A stretch of DNA of 64,000 nucleotides, from NCBI GenBank assembly GCA_027579435.1, contig JANBPK010001472.1, positions 123,398-187,397 of the forward strand, read 5' to 3'. The stretch's first letter is position 1. Each line of letters starts with the position of its first letter. Under the pieces are notes generated by a model. That model was not told the origin of the DNA, made no database searches, and saw only the letters and a list, made by a program, of their open reading frames with translations. This stretch comes from Candolleomyces eurysporus (lineage: Eukaryota > Basidiomycota > Agaricomycetes > Agaricales > Psathyrellaceae). Positions 32,683 through 43,409 of this stretch are shown piece by piece. Made by a program: the position numbers and the translations under genes.

Positions 32683-34515
32683 TTTGGCCCATGACGTGAA
32701 TTTGTACTGCAAGTGGTGAGAGCTCAACTCAATTGGAAATGCGAAAGCGCACCGCAATTCTCTGTCGACGAGTCCTGTCGACGAGTCCTGACTCACAGCC
32801 TTTTCGGCACCTTCACAGCAAACGTCACCGGCGCTCTGTTGCCATGTTGTTCGCAGTTTATTGATCAGGGCTCCGTCAAACACGACAAAGACAAACAGCC
32901 GCACATTGCGTCCGATGCCCACCAATCGAAACTTGACGAGGCCATGAAGCGAACGGATTTGCATAAAATTTGCGACATACAAAGGTCTAGCTGACTGTGG
33001 AATTTTTTCGAGCCCCATGGAGTGGTACGACTTTACAGGTCTCTTGGTTTTGCATTTCAGCCTCTGCATTTCCTGTTGCGCAGTGCAAGAAGAGGTGCCG
33101 CTGTTGCAACTTCTGGCATCAGAACCACGCCTTCGCCGCAACCATGTTGGGCGCTCACCTGAGTACGCAGCAGGTCTGCTCGACATAAGCATGCCCAATT
33201 GTCTCACAATAGCAGGCGCACGCACAGTCAGGGTACTTGGAGTGTGAATGTCATCAGCTACCAATCAATTAATCGACAGGTGTACTACCGTGAGCTACCC
33301 ATTGAGCCAGTCACTTGTTGTCGTGGCCATTCAAGTGAGCATCTAGATTTGATTAAAATTCTCTCAGTCTGTGCTCCTGATACGGCGGCCATAAATGCCC
33401 GATGAACAGCTCTTCAGCGTCTGTCGGCTTATCCAACCATGAGCGCTTAATTTGTACGCGTAATGGCTAGGCAGAGCCTTTTGCCTCACACGCTTGACAG
33501 AAAAGCGTGCTTCTCGGAGGATTGAACGTCTAGACTCCTGTGCCCTTCTGGTAACCACTCTCACTCCATTTCACTAGCGCCCCCGACGAGAACCCTCTTA
33601 GACGCCCGGTCATGCAGCGCGTGCGCCCCTCCATATGCTTTTTGACAGCGGACGGTCAACCCGGACTCCGGCTTATGTTTCAGGGCTATCCAAGACATAT
33701 AGCGGTTTTGACGGCTTCTGAATTGGATTTTCTTCTGGTAGACCTACTCTGGACTTCCATGCGCTTTACCCTAGCCCACATCACCCTGTGCCGAGCACGG
33801 ATCCACATTCAATCGCGGGGGATTACCAGGGAACCCGAATCATGGAGACGATCTTTGCTCTGCATGGTGTATCATATGTAACAAATACTACACTTAATAC
33901 TGCGATATGCTGAGTGGAGACCTTCATCAGACAATACTCCTGATAGTGTCGTTATGAATCACCTTGCGTCGAGTCGGGTGGATGGCATCAAAGTATTCAA
34001 TAGTACGGCGCCCCGCCCTTCCCATAACGAGATACCCGACGATCGATCGAGCCTCGGCTGTGCATTTCCCGCCCGATGTCTACCACATTGGGAATGCTGT
34101 GGCTCGTGGGCGCTGGGGCTCTGCCTCGTTTCATGACGACAACGTCCCTTTGTCTGGCATCGAAGAGCTGTGAGGGTGCATGCTCAGCGCTAAACGTGGC
34201 AGAATCTTAATTTTAGGGGGCCATTACTCGGGGGTTCCAAACTTGTGACCTTCGTCACAGCTTTTTCGCCGTAGATTCTGTCACGGTCAGCGTGAGTCAA
34301 GCTGTTACATTGGAAGTCCTGCCGCCGCCCGATTGCGCTGTATCGCTCGATTTGAGATGTGGGTACGGGGGAAGATAAAACAGGGTCACTGCCGCTTTGA
34401 CATGTTCGAAATCTACGTTATTCTTCCACTCTCCATTTCATCTTTGTCCTTCATGTCATCTTAACTGCAAGTTTCTAAGCAAGCACCAACAGCTCTAACT
34501 GCATCTTTTGTGGCA
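32683..34515. other. Spacer between DUF6699 genes 4 and 5
   Basis: The two genes diverge from this spacer, so both promoters lie in it. A 13-bp tandem duplication (gtcgacgagtcct) is at about 32762-32787. No gene recognised in the middle. Confidence 0.4.
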
Positions 34516-34523
34516 TATATAAA
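34516..34523 (+). promoter_or_regulatory. TATA box of DUF6699-like gene 5
   Basis: tatataaa, 100 nt before the ATG at 34616. Confidence 0.5.
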
Positions 34524-34615
34524 CTCGTTTCATCTTGCAGACAGGTCCTCTTCATTGAACGACCCTCCTCTTGAAATTTCCGTGTCTTCGGCTGTTTGTA
34601 CCTCGTCACTTCACA

Positions 34616-35386
34616 ATGTCTGGGCAGCCGCGACGTCACTCCAAGTCGGTGCACTTTGCACAAAACGACACCCACATTCATGAAGGCACGCCTTCACCCA
34701 CGCTCACCTCTTCCACGCTCTCCTCTCCTGAGCTCTGCAGTCCCCTCCCTCTCCCCCATCTCACCCTCCCCAACTCACCCGTATCACCCGTCGGTCAATC
34801 ATGGTCTCCCGCTTCACCTTCCACCGCATTATTTCTACATCCCTCACCAACCCGGCCCAATGCTAAATTGATGTCCTTGGACCTTGACCCGTATCTTAAA
34901 GTCCCACCCACCAATCAACTACCGCACTTCACGTTCGACCTCACGCGTGATCCGCAGGGCATGGGAATCAGACCCGCACTCCCCAAAGCCGTGCTCGACC
35001 AGCCCGCGGTTCAGCCTCCGGTCGCGAAGATGTCGATTACCATCACCTCGGAGGCGTTTCAATGGGTCGTCGAGATCAAGCCAGGACTTCCGGATGACAA
35101 CGAGAGGCCGAAGGAGTATGTGACGGTCAAGGACGTCTTGTATGGGATCTACAAGGACCTCCAAAGCAAGCTGAATGAAGTTGATCAAGAGAAGATGTCT
35201 CGTTCGGTTCTCGAGAAAGCTGGGTTGGCGTGTCAGCTTAGGAGGGAAAGGATAAAGCTGTTGGAGAAAAGGAATGAGTCGGCTGGATTGAAGAGGGTGG
35301 ATTTGTTGTATAAGAGCCATCGTTTCAAGGGTCTGGCAGTTGACCGGAGAAATGGGAATTGGGTTCTGGACGTCGAGGACATGTGA
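34616..35386 (+). CDS. DUF6699-like protein 5 with K-x-V-x-F motif
   Basis: Single exon, 256 residues. N-terminus MSGQPRRHSKSVHFAQ holds K-S-V-H-F (residues 10-14), followed by a Ser/Thr/Pro-rich segment with TPSPT. Family blocks: LMSLDLDPYLKVP, FTFDLTRDP, LDQPAVQPPVAKMSITI, W-V-V-E-I, YVTVKDVLYGIYKDLQ, GLKRVDLLYKSHRFKGL, and WVLDVEDM at the end. The central helix region is Lys/Glu-rich (LRRERIKLLEKRNES). No signal peptide. Function unknown. A TATA box and a CT-rich leader suggest ordinary expression. Confidence 0.8.
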   Translation: MSGQPRRHSKSVHFAQNDTHIHEGTPSPTLTSSTLSSPELCSPLPLPHLTLPNSPVSPVGQSWSPASPSTALFLHPSPTRPNAKLMSLDLDPYLKVPPTNQLPHFTFDLTRDPQGMGIRPALPKAVLDQPAVQPPVAKMSITITSEAFQWVVEIKPGLPDDNERPKEYVTVKDVLYGIYKDLQSKLNEVDQEKMSRSVLEKAGLACQLRRERIKLLEKRNESAGLKRVDLLYKSHRFKGLAVDRRNGNWVLDVEDM

Positions 35387-38300
35387 AGTCNTTTTTTTCA
35401 TTTTTTATTTAGCTGGGGTAAGTGGGTCACCGTTTGTCATGGAGAGTCGGGTCATTAACGAATGTCTCACTCAACAGGTCTCTTATTCGTCTTCTCTTTG
35501 TTACTGCTGTCTTCTTTCTTCCCCTTTGTCGCTCATCATTTTTCACTTTCTTGCTACTTTATTCCTGTTTTTCTTTCGGTCCCCGAACGGACGATAGCGC
35601 ATCCACGATAGTCTTCATCTACCTGTCCTTTATCCATCCATGACGGCTACGCGCTCTCGTACATTGTTGTTCTCGCCTGTGGTATTCTTATTCCTATATA
35701 CATCGACGACCTACTACGCCTCTCTGTGTTCCACACCCCCTCTCTGTATTTCTAGCACTTTTTATCATTCCTTTACGCATGAACAACTCATCTTCTACTC
35801 CCCCACCGCACCACTTTGTAATTCTAGATGAGTAGAACTGCCACCTCCAAGTTTTACTTATTTTGTGTTGTACTCCTAGATACATTACTACCTCCTCTCC
35901 TATCTGTATACTTACATACATCCTCCTTGGTAGAGGACGCTGACAACCCCCCAAATCAATCATGTTCGAATGTTGCACACCCCTGTTTCTCCTTTCGTTT
36001 CTTTCTCGCTGACTGATGCGCTCATTGTCAAGCGCTCGTGGGCGGTAAAGTTATAATTACTCGCCGGTACATCGGTGAAGCGATTAGAGCGGACGCTCAG
36101 GCGATACACACCCCTATCACATCCATCCACGCTCTGCGATGAGGCACACACCTCTCGTTCTCTGTCAGCGACTCTGGCTATCTCCTTGTTTGTGGTGAGA
36201 AACATGAGGCGCTACGTCGATCCTTACTACTGCTGTAGACAGACATTTAATTTGCCAAGACGAGCGTTCTAGTTACCTTTTAAGCTTGAACACGAGGTCA
36301 TTGGTGGTGTGCCGCCAGGAGGGTATGCTATCCGTATATGTCAGTCTGTCAACGGTAAGGTGGAGATAAGCATGTGCACTTCACGAATCAGGCAGTCGCC
36401 CTGGGCCTGACCTCACAGGCGCCGCGAGATCTCATTTCCCATCTCGAACTGAAAGCTTCACAGGGGTCGACTGGTACTGGCGTCTATGTGAAGGGAATAA
36501 GCTAGGGTCGTTGTGATAACTTGTTCCTGTCACTCTCTTCAGTGGCGTCCGCTTAGAGTACTATGGCGTACACCCACAGCTGCGGAAAATTACATCCCAA
36601 GTCCACTCCCCTTTACGATTTCCACTTTGAGGTGCGAATTACCCGCCGCTGAGCTCCGACCTCACTTCGACCATTTCCAGCCTTGGGCTTTCGGCTGGGC
36701 AGAGGGTGTCCGGCGTGACTCTGACAAAAAGATTTTTTCCTCTACCATTGCCGGTACCCCGACGTTCACCCCATTATAATGTAATCTCGTGCTGAACACG
36801 ACCCACATGGCTATGGAATAGGGTATGCATCCAAGCAAGTACTAATGAATAATTACCCATTCTCTTGGGCTGAGGGGCGCGGCATAGTTACATTTTTAGC
36901 GGGGAATGGACAGGGAACGTGGCCGAGGTGCAGCTCCTCTATTTCTCGTTAGAGTTCACCGCTGTGACGAGCTATGCACCAAAACGGTCGGTCAATGGAA
37001 AGTTGGAAGGGGCGAGAACTTTTCGTCCGGTACTTAGCATTAGCGCGCAGGAAAAATTCATTCTCCGGATTAGACACATTACGACTCCAATCCAGTGCAG
37101 GACGACCCAGGTACTCAAAGCACGGCACAGAGATTACGTCGCCGCAACTGCCTCTCGCTGTATCTTCTGCTGTAGCGACGATGACGAACAAGAAGACGGA
37201 AGAGGAAGAGGTTGCTAGAGAAGAAGCTCGGTCGTGTTGGGATATAGTGCTGTGGAGGGTGAATCCACGCCACCCACGACGCGAGCGGGAAAAATCGAGA
37301 GCAAATATAAACATAGTTGTAGCTCTGGCTTTCTTTGTCGCATAGCTTTCGGGAGAATCTTTCGCAATTCTTCTGAAGCAATCAATTTGTGGGACCATCC
37401 ATTGAGTTTAGTATACAGCATAGATGGATGTGTGGGTAGAAAAGATGCCTCCGAACTTCGGCCGAATTCGTGTGGGGGTTCCTATACTGGTTGTATCTGT
37501 GGGGTATCAGGGGCCCGCTTTGACTCCACGCTATGTGCACAGCAAGGGACAGGAAAGGCCCGCGGCCGATAGATAACGAGCGCTTCCCCAAGCTCTTATC
37601 GCTGTAGAGATCAACAGTTGATCTATCTACTGATCTATCTGTCCATCTAAGCGGGAAGATGAGTACACGTAGACGTGTGTAATCTTACCATTCATTCATT
37701 GTTTCGTGGTCNTGGCCAAGTATCGATTCACACAAGGAACGCACCAGACGCGTCGTCGCGTTCACGAACCCCTATCAACTCCACCGTGTACACGTGACTC
37801 ATTAATCACTACACGTGACCACCTGGTCTCCCATCAATTGAACTTCATCCGAATCCGTTTGAGACCGCCTCATGTTGTTGAACTGAAGGTGCGTCTGCCT
37901 CGAGGCGGTTTCGTTGTCAGATCCATCCATCTGTCCGTCGTTCTTTCACTCCATCCATCCATCGATCGCCCGTCTCACAAATCTTTTGTTCTTTCCCCTC
38001 CGTCTGTGCACACAAATCTGAGTCCACGGCTCCTATCGAACTGAGAAGATGAGAAGAATAACGGCGGCGGCGAGAAGTGATATGAAATGTTTCCTTTTAT
38101 AGGATGAGGTTGGCCGGGCGAGAGAACAACAGGGACAACAAGAGAAAGGTGGATGTTACATTGTAGATGGATCGAGAGGCAGACGGATTTGTTTCGTTCG
38201 GACGAAGCGGGGAAGCAGGGGTTGGTGAGAGTCCGAATTTGCTATCTCGGTCTGGTGCGTTGCGTTCGACATTTCTTGTGTGATGGAACGAGATGGACGG

Positions 38301-39198
38301 ATTTGTTGGCTTTGATACGTTCGGACAGCCGCTGACCCCTTCCCTCCAAAATAGATTTTACAGCTAACTAACTAAATAACTACTTGGGCCCCGCCAATTC
38401 TCTGGGATTTACTGTTGAACCCAGGTACGTATTGATCAAGATTTCTGTCTGTCATGAAACAGATGTTGATTGGGCCGTCGCCCTCAGTTGACTGAAGATC
38501 CTCCCCACTACATCCACTCGTTCAACCCGTCAGTCAGTCAGTCAGTCAAACGGCCGGGGTTGGAGCATTTACTCGTGCCGCGAGCGAGCAAGATAGCTAT
38601 CCATCTATCTATCCAACCCGGGCTGCGAAGACCGACCGTTGGTTTCGGGCTTGGTTCAAGTCTGTCAACTTGGCNTTTTTCAATTCGAATTTATTTATTT
38701 ACTCGTTCCGTTGGTAAGTACGTACGTTTATCTTGTCAAGGAAACCGGCCTCAGCCAGTGCCGTAGTCAAAGCTATCGGTATCAGGCCTATCTATCGAGA
38801 TTCGGCCTCCGCAGCGCCCAGATTCGTCAGTTGTATTATGCTGGCATGGGGGCGTGCAAGAGAATGGCGCTAAACTCAACTGCAATCGTGTGTACGTGGC
38901 CAGGCCAGGGTGCAGCGAATCTGGAGATGTGTTTGCGTCAACAAGCGTCATAGCAGTGAGTGTTTTTTGTTGGGTTTGAATAATGCTCTGCTCATCTCCC
39001 GCACAGCCGAACACTATGACGCTGCTTCACCCATTGTCTCGCTTGCTCTAGCTTGCACGGCATTGCCTGCAACATGCAGAAGGCAATGAGACTGGGAGAC
39101 GAAAAAGGCATGTGGGATCAATGGGCGGAGGGCTCTGAATCGGTAGCTCCGTTTGATGGTTGCCCGCGTGGGTAAAGTCCGACGTTTTAAGAGTTGCC
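35387..39198. other. Long spacer between DUF6699 genes 5 and 6
   Basis: 3' flank of gene 5 is pyrimidine-rich with N at 35391. Further on are microsatellite-like tracts (catc/gatc repeats near 37950, agtc repeats near 38530, atct repeats near 38600) and Ns at 37712 and 38675. Apart from the weak 123-codon frame at 36974 nothing looks coding. Confidence 0.4.
36974..37345 (+). CDS. Weak 123-residue open frame with hydrophobic C-terminus
   Basis: ATG-started frame ending TAG at 37345. The C-terminal part is charged (TNKKTEEEEVAREEARS...PRREREKSR) and finishes in a short hydrophobic run, NINIVVALAFFVA, somewhat like a tail anchor. No family recognised, no TATA box, no paralogue in the window. 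Could be chance. Confidence 0.15.
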   Translation: MHQNGRSMESWKGRELFVRYLALARRKNSFSGLDTLRLQSSAGRPRYSKHGTEITSPQLPLAVSSAVATMTNKKTEEEEVAREEARSCWDIVLWRVNPRHPRREREKSRANINIVVALAFFVA

Positions 39199-39206
39199 AT
39201 ATAAGC
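39199..39206 (+). promoter_or_regulatory. TATA box of DUF6699-like gene 6
   Basis: catataag, only 47 nt before the ATG at 39246, implying a very short leader. Confidence 0.45.
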
Positions 39207-39245
39207 CCGTCCCCTGCTCTTACTCCCACCCTCATCTATTCCAAA

Positions 39246-39953
39246 ATGTCGACGTTAAAGCGCGTCCACTTCGCCTCCACCAACAGAGTCTACTCGCCAA
39301 TCCCCACAACGCCCTCGCCATGCGCCTCCAACTCATCCTTGCCCTCGACACCCGATCTCCCGACCACCCCGCCCGAGGTCGACCTCAGCTTCGACGCGGG
39401 GAACCACTACCCACGCTCTCCATACCCCCTCAACTCTGAGCTCTTCCTCGATGTGGAGCCCAAGGACATGCACATCCACTCGTTCCTGGCGTACTCGCCA
39501 TACCAGGAGCTCCAGACGGCGTACGACCTCTCGCGGTCCATCCAGGACGTCAAGCAACAGCATCCAGCGCAGACGCTCATGGAAGCAGCCACTCAACCCC
39601 CGCTGCAGTATTTCACGATCGTGTGCCCAGAGCACCTGCTCTGGGACATTCAAGTGAAGGCGTCGAATCCGTATCCTGGCTCGTACGTCACCGTGGACGA
39701 CGTCCTTACCGCCATTTATACCCACCTCCGGCTCCCCGTCAACCCCTTGGAATACCAGAGGTTGGATCCCCAGGCGAAGCAGGCCGTGGACCAGGCCTAT
39801 TTCGCGAGAGTTGGGAGGGCCGATCCTGCCCTCAGGGAGCAGGAGGCCAAGAAGGGGGTGAAGCGCGTCGATTTTTTGCAGGGGCTCAATATGTTCATGG
39901 GCCTCTCGGGTACGCACGGGGGGTCGGACGTCTGGGAGCTCAACGTTTCGTGA
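39246..39953 (+). CDS. DUF6699-like protein 6 with K-x-V-x-F motif
   Basis: Single exon, 235 residues. N-terminus MSTLKRVHFAS holds K-R-V-H-F (residues 5-9), then a Ser/Thr/Pro segment with TTPSP. Family blocks in order: MHIHSFLAYSP, TAYDLSRS, LMEAATQPPLQYFTIVCP, LLWDIQVKAS, YVTVDDVLTAIYTHLRLPVN, GVKRVDFLQGLNMFMGLSG and DVWELNVS. This is the cleanest match to the family and to gene 4. Not secreted, no membrane segment, function unknown. Third positions are strongly GC-rich compared with gene 2, hinting at higher expression or different age. Confidence 0.82.
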   Translation: MSTLKRVHFASTNRVYSPIPTTPSPCASNSSLPSTPDLPTTPPEVDLSFDAGNHYPRSPYPLNSELFLDVEPKDMHIHSFLAYSPYQELQTAYDLSRSIQDVKQQHPAQTLMEAATQPPLQYFTIVCPEHLLWDIQVKASNPYPGSYVTVDDVLTAIYTHLRLPVNPLEYQRLDPQAKQAVDQAYFARVGRADPALREQEAKKGVKRVDFLQGLNMFMGLSGTHGGSDVWELNVS

Positions 39954-42067
39954 GCTCTCTCTCCTCTTCCCCAAACGGCCTCGCCCTCCTTCACCCTCCG
40001 CCATTTCGGCCCTCGCCCAAATGTATGCGCCTACCCAGACGACACTCGGTTTCGGTTTCGGCTCCCTTCCGGTTGATTACTGGTTCGACACTCTATTATC
40101 CTACCCTACCATCGCAGAAGAGAAAAACCCGTCGAAGACTCGAAGAACGATTGATTGATTGGTCGACCCGCCCTTGACAACCCCACACATATACACTCGA
40201 TCCTCGCGGCTTCGACTCGCATACGTCAGCGAATTCCCGCTCGAAGAAGAGAACGGGGATTCGTCGTGTGCTCAGGTACAGCGACCCGCCTTCGGGTCAT
40301 TGTATGCTATTTAATTCCCCTGGCTGGTATCCTAGCTAGTTTTCTTGCTATGCCGTCCTCCTCTTTCGTTCGTTCGCTCGAGGACTGGCCACGGGCTCCC
40401 TACGATCTACCTTTGGTCATTGAACTATTCTTATCCTTCCTCTTTATTGTTCCCTTATTGCGGTTTGATTATATTGGTCTGTTTGTTTGTTGCGTCACTG
40501 TTCATTCTCCCTCCCGCCCTCCTCCTTTAGCATATACCCCGTCACTCTACCGTCATCCTCCCCTCGTATACGCTAACCCTTATTTCGCCTTCGTCTTCTC
40601 TTCCCTCCTTCGTTCGTTCCTTCTTGACCCGTATATAGAGCTTCATCATCACCCCTTCCATCCATCATTTCGCCAGTTATCATTATCACTATCCTCGACA
40701 CGCGACCCAGTCATCGTGACTCCTCTTGCCCTATTCTATCGTACTACCTACCCCTTTAGATCCTTCCATGCCCTCCCACAACTTCCTGTTCGAGTTCGCC
40801 GAACCCATAACCCTGGCATTCCACCTGTGGTCAGTCATTCCGGAGCGGAGCCGGTGCCGGATACAGAGGGTTTGGCGGAACTAGTTCGGGAGTGGCTGCT
40901 TAATATCGACCTTCCCCTCCCCCTTCTGCCCCTACGCGCGAAAAGTATTCCTCGTACCCCTCGTAGTTGTAGTTACTTACCCTCCCTACCCCTCGTCCTC
41001 CTCATATGCTCCTCATCGTCATTGTGATCGTCGACCGGGCGACGTGGTCGACGATCGACGTTCCCTTGCTCGTTGCTCGTCGCCCAATTCTTGGTATCCT
41101 ACCCATGTGTACGTCGTAGCTATGTTTCGTGGGCCGCCTATGGTATACAACGCATATAGTATATAGCATACTTACACACGAATTGCCACAACTTCTTGAT
41201 GCATGCATGATCTCAGTGTGAAGGAAGAACGGGACGGTGAGAAGGAAGAACGTCGTCGTCGGTCGGTACTTGAGCTGGAATAGGAATGAGAGGTACGTAT
41301 GAACAGTAACTTCGGCGCGTCGGGGATTCGTCGAGACAGGTTCCTTAGTTCCTTCTTCGCGGCCGGAGAAAGTCTGGAGGTATGCCCGTGCTAGGAAAGC
41401 CTGTTCCTTGCCGTATAGCTATAGTTTATGCAGAAAGAGAGCGGGGAACGGGGAACCGTCCGTCCGTCCGTTTTTCCTCCCATGCCCAAGTATCATATGA
41501 CGGGGTGCCTAGTCATCTGTTCATTCATTTTCGTTATGTGTTCGTAATAGGATCGTGTAAGGTTCGAAGTGATCATTAACGAGTTAAGGTTCTGGGAGGG
41601 TCGAGGTTGGTAAGTGGCGGTGGATGGCTTGAACTGTGTCTCATAACCTCATAGTCTGTCGTGACAGGAACGAAGGCGCCATTTGCTTGTAGATAAGATA
41701 AGAACTAGCGCCGCCGGTGAAGTTGTAGAGATCACAATTTTAATATCACTGACATTCGGACACCCGTGTAAATGTAAGTGAAGGATTCGACTAATGTGGG
41801 TTCTCTCGTGGTTTTTGCGGCGTCGAACTTTGTGCTGATGGATGAAGAATTCGGAGTGAATGGCTTCAAGGGCGACAGAGAAAGAAGAGGCCGAGTATAT
41901 AGGGAGGCCTCTTTAAAAGGCCTCAAGTTCGAGAAGTACTATGGCTTAACGGCTGAAGGCCTCAACGCATTGTATGACTACCACGAAAGGCAGTCACTTG
42001 ATGCAGTCTACAAAAAAATCTAATAATAGCGCCCCCGCGGACTCCCCTCTATCAAAGTACGAAAATT
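39954..42067. other. CT-rich 3' region of gene 6 and spacer to TPR-CHAT gene
   Basis: About 40300-41000 is strongly pyrimidine-rich on the plus strand and contains a 290-codon stop-free frame, judged non-coding. A short coding-like frame lies at 41838-42023. Confidence 0.4.
41838..42023 (+). CDS. Small hypothetical open frame (61 residues)
   Basis: ATG-started frame MDEEFGVNGFKGDRERRG... to TAA at 42023, converging on the end of the TPR-CHAT gene. Hydrophilic, with EKYYGLTAEGLNALYDYHER near the C-terminus. Frame is open further upstream without ATG. No family recognised; it could be the last exon of a larger gene or chance. Confidence 0.25.
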   Translation: MDEEFGVNGFKGDRERRGRVYREASLKGLKFEKYYGLTAEGLNALYDYHERQSLDAVYKKI

Positions 42068-43401
42068 CTACAAGCCAAAATGAACATAAGGAGCCCATGC
42101 GAGTAGCAAAGCCTCGGTGTCTCCGTGTCTAGCTCGCAGCCTACGCACTGCTCGGTGGAGGGAATATGCGGCTTTGGAGCTATCGATTGTACCCCCTCCC
42201 GAGTCAGACGAGCCAGAAAGTAAAAGGTCGGCGTAAAAGTCCTCTGCTATCTCGGGTGCGTATCTATCCTGAATTGACCACATCGTGCCTACGACTCCTC
42301 GATACCCCGCAGCGAGCATTCCGGCCGCTAGATGCACCGCTTCCTCGCTGAGTTTGTGGCTTCCGGTACTTGTCTGACATGCAGACAAGAAGGCGAAATC
42401 CGCAGATTTGATGTGTAATTTGATAATGGACGACAGCTCGAGTCGACCATCCTGTAGGCAGAACCCGCTATTGAGAGGCTCTTGTGCGTCTTGTTTGGCG
42501 TGACATGCTAGATGAACGCAGCTATAATTCTCCATGCCTTCTCTTCCAGCTTTGATTGTTGTTTCTTTGCCTTCGAGCTTGAGGGTCCGAATGGTAGGAT
42601 GAGAGTTTTTGATCGCCTGGCTGATTCGTTCAACCTCGGCCGTCGTACCAGGAATGGGAGGGCTGCCAGGTGCGTTGGGCTGGCTAAGGAGGAAGATGCC
42701 TGATTTTTCTTCAGAAACAGTCTGGCTGGCCTTCACACGTTCCGTAAGAACCGCGACTGTTGGGATGTAGGAGGAAACGGCGTAGTCGGACAGTGCTTCG
42801 GGGGCTTCGCCTCTGTAAATGCCTGCGGCGTGCAGCGGTAGGAAGCTCAGAGGGCCTGTTGGACACCACCATATTCTAGTCGTTGGATTTTCGGAACGCT
42901 GGTATAATTCTCAGTTTTACGATTTTTCTGCGGCCAATGGATCAAATCTGACTTACCGACATAGCCAAACCATTCACAATCGGCTTCACAACCGCAGCCC
43001 AAAGTCGCATCAGTATGCCCTCCATGACTGGGATGGTTTCCTTGGTGTCCTTATTTCCAAACGTCTTCACGGATCTCATAGCCCGATCTTCTGAGATGTT
43101 CAATTCGGAGGAAGATCCACGCACAGACAAGCCAAAGTCCTCGAGTGTGGCCTCCAAAAGCTGGGAGAGGTGCACAGCGTCGGAGTGGGAGAAGTCTGGT
43201 AGTGGAATGTGCATTGCCTCCTCGAGGCCCGCCATCAGTACGATAGCGTCACATCTGGTAGCATGCACGTTGATGACTACAACAGGACCGGCGTCGGGGA
43301 GGTGCTGCGTCCAGGAAGACGATGGCAGCGGTCGGAGGAAATTTTCGAAGCCGGGAATTGTCGTTCTGATGACATTGACTAATGTCTCCCGTTCCTTGGC
43401 T

Positions 43402-43409
43402 AACTTGAC
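43402..43409. repeat. Left 8-bp target site duplication of hAT element
   Basis: AACTTGAC, identical to 47711-47718 on the other side of the element. Confidence 0.85.

Noticed and set aside
39333..40004. 223-codon minus-strand frame over DUF6699-like gene 6
   Set aside because: Shadow of a gene with GC-rich third positions; the plus strand matches the family.
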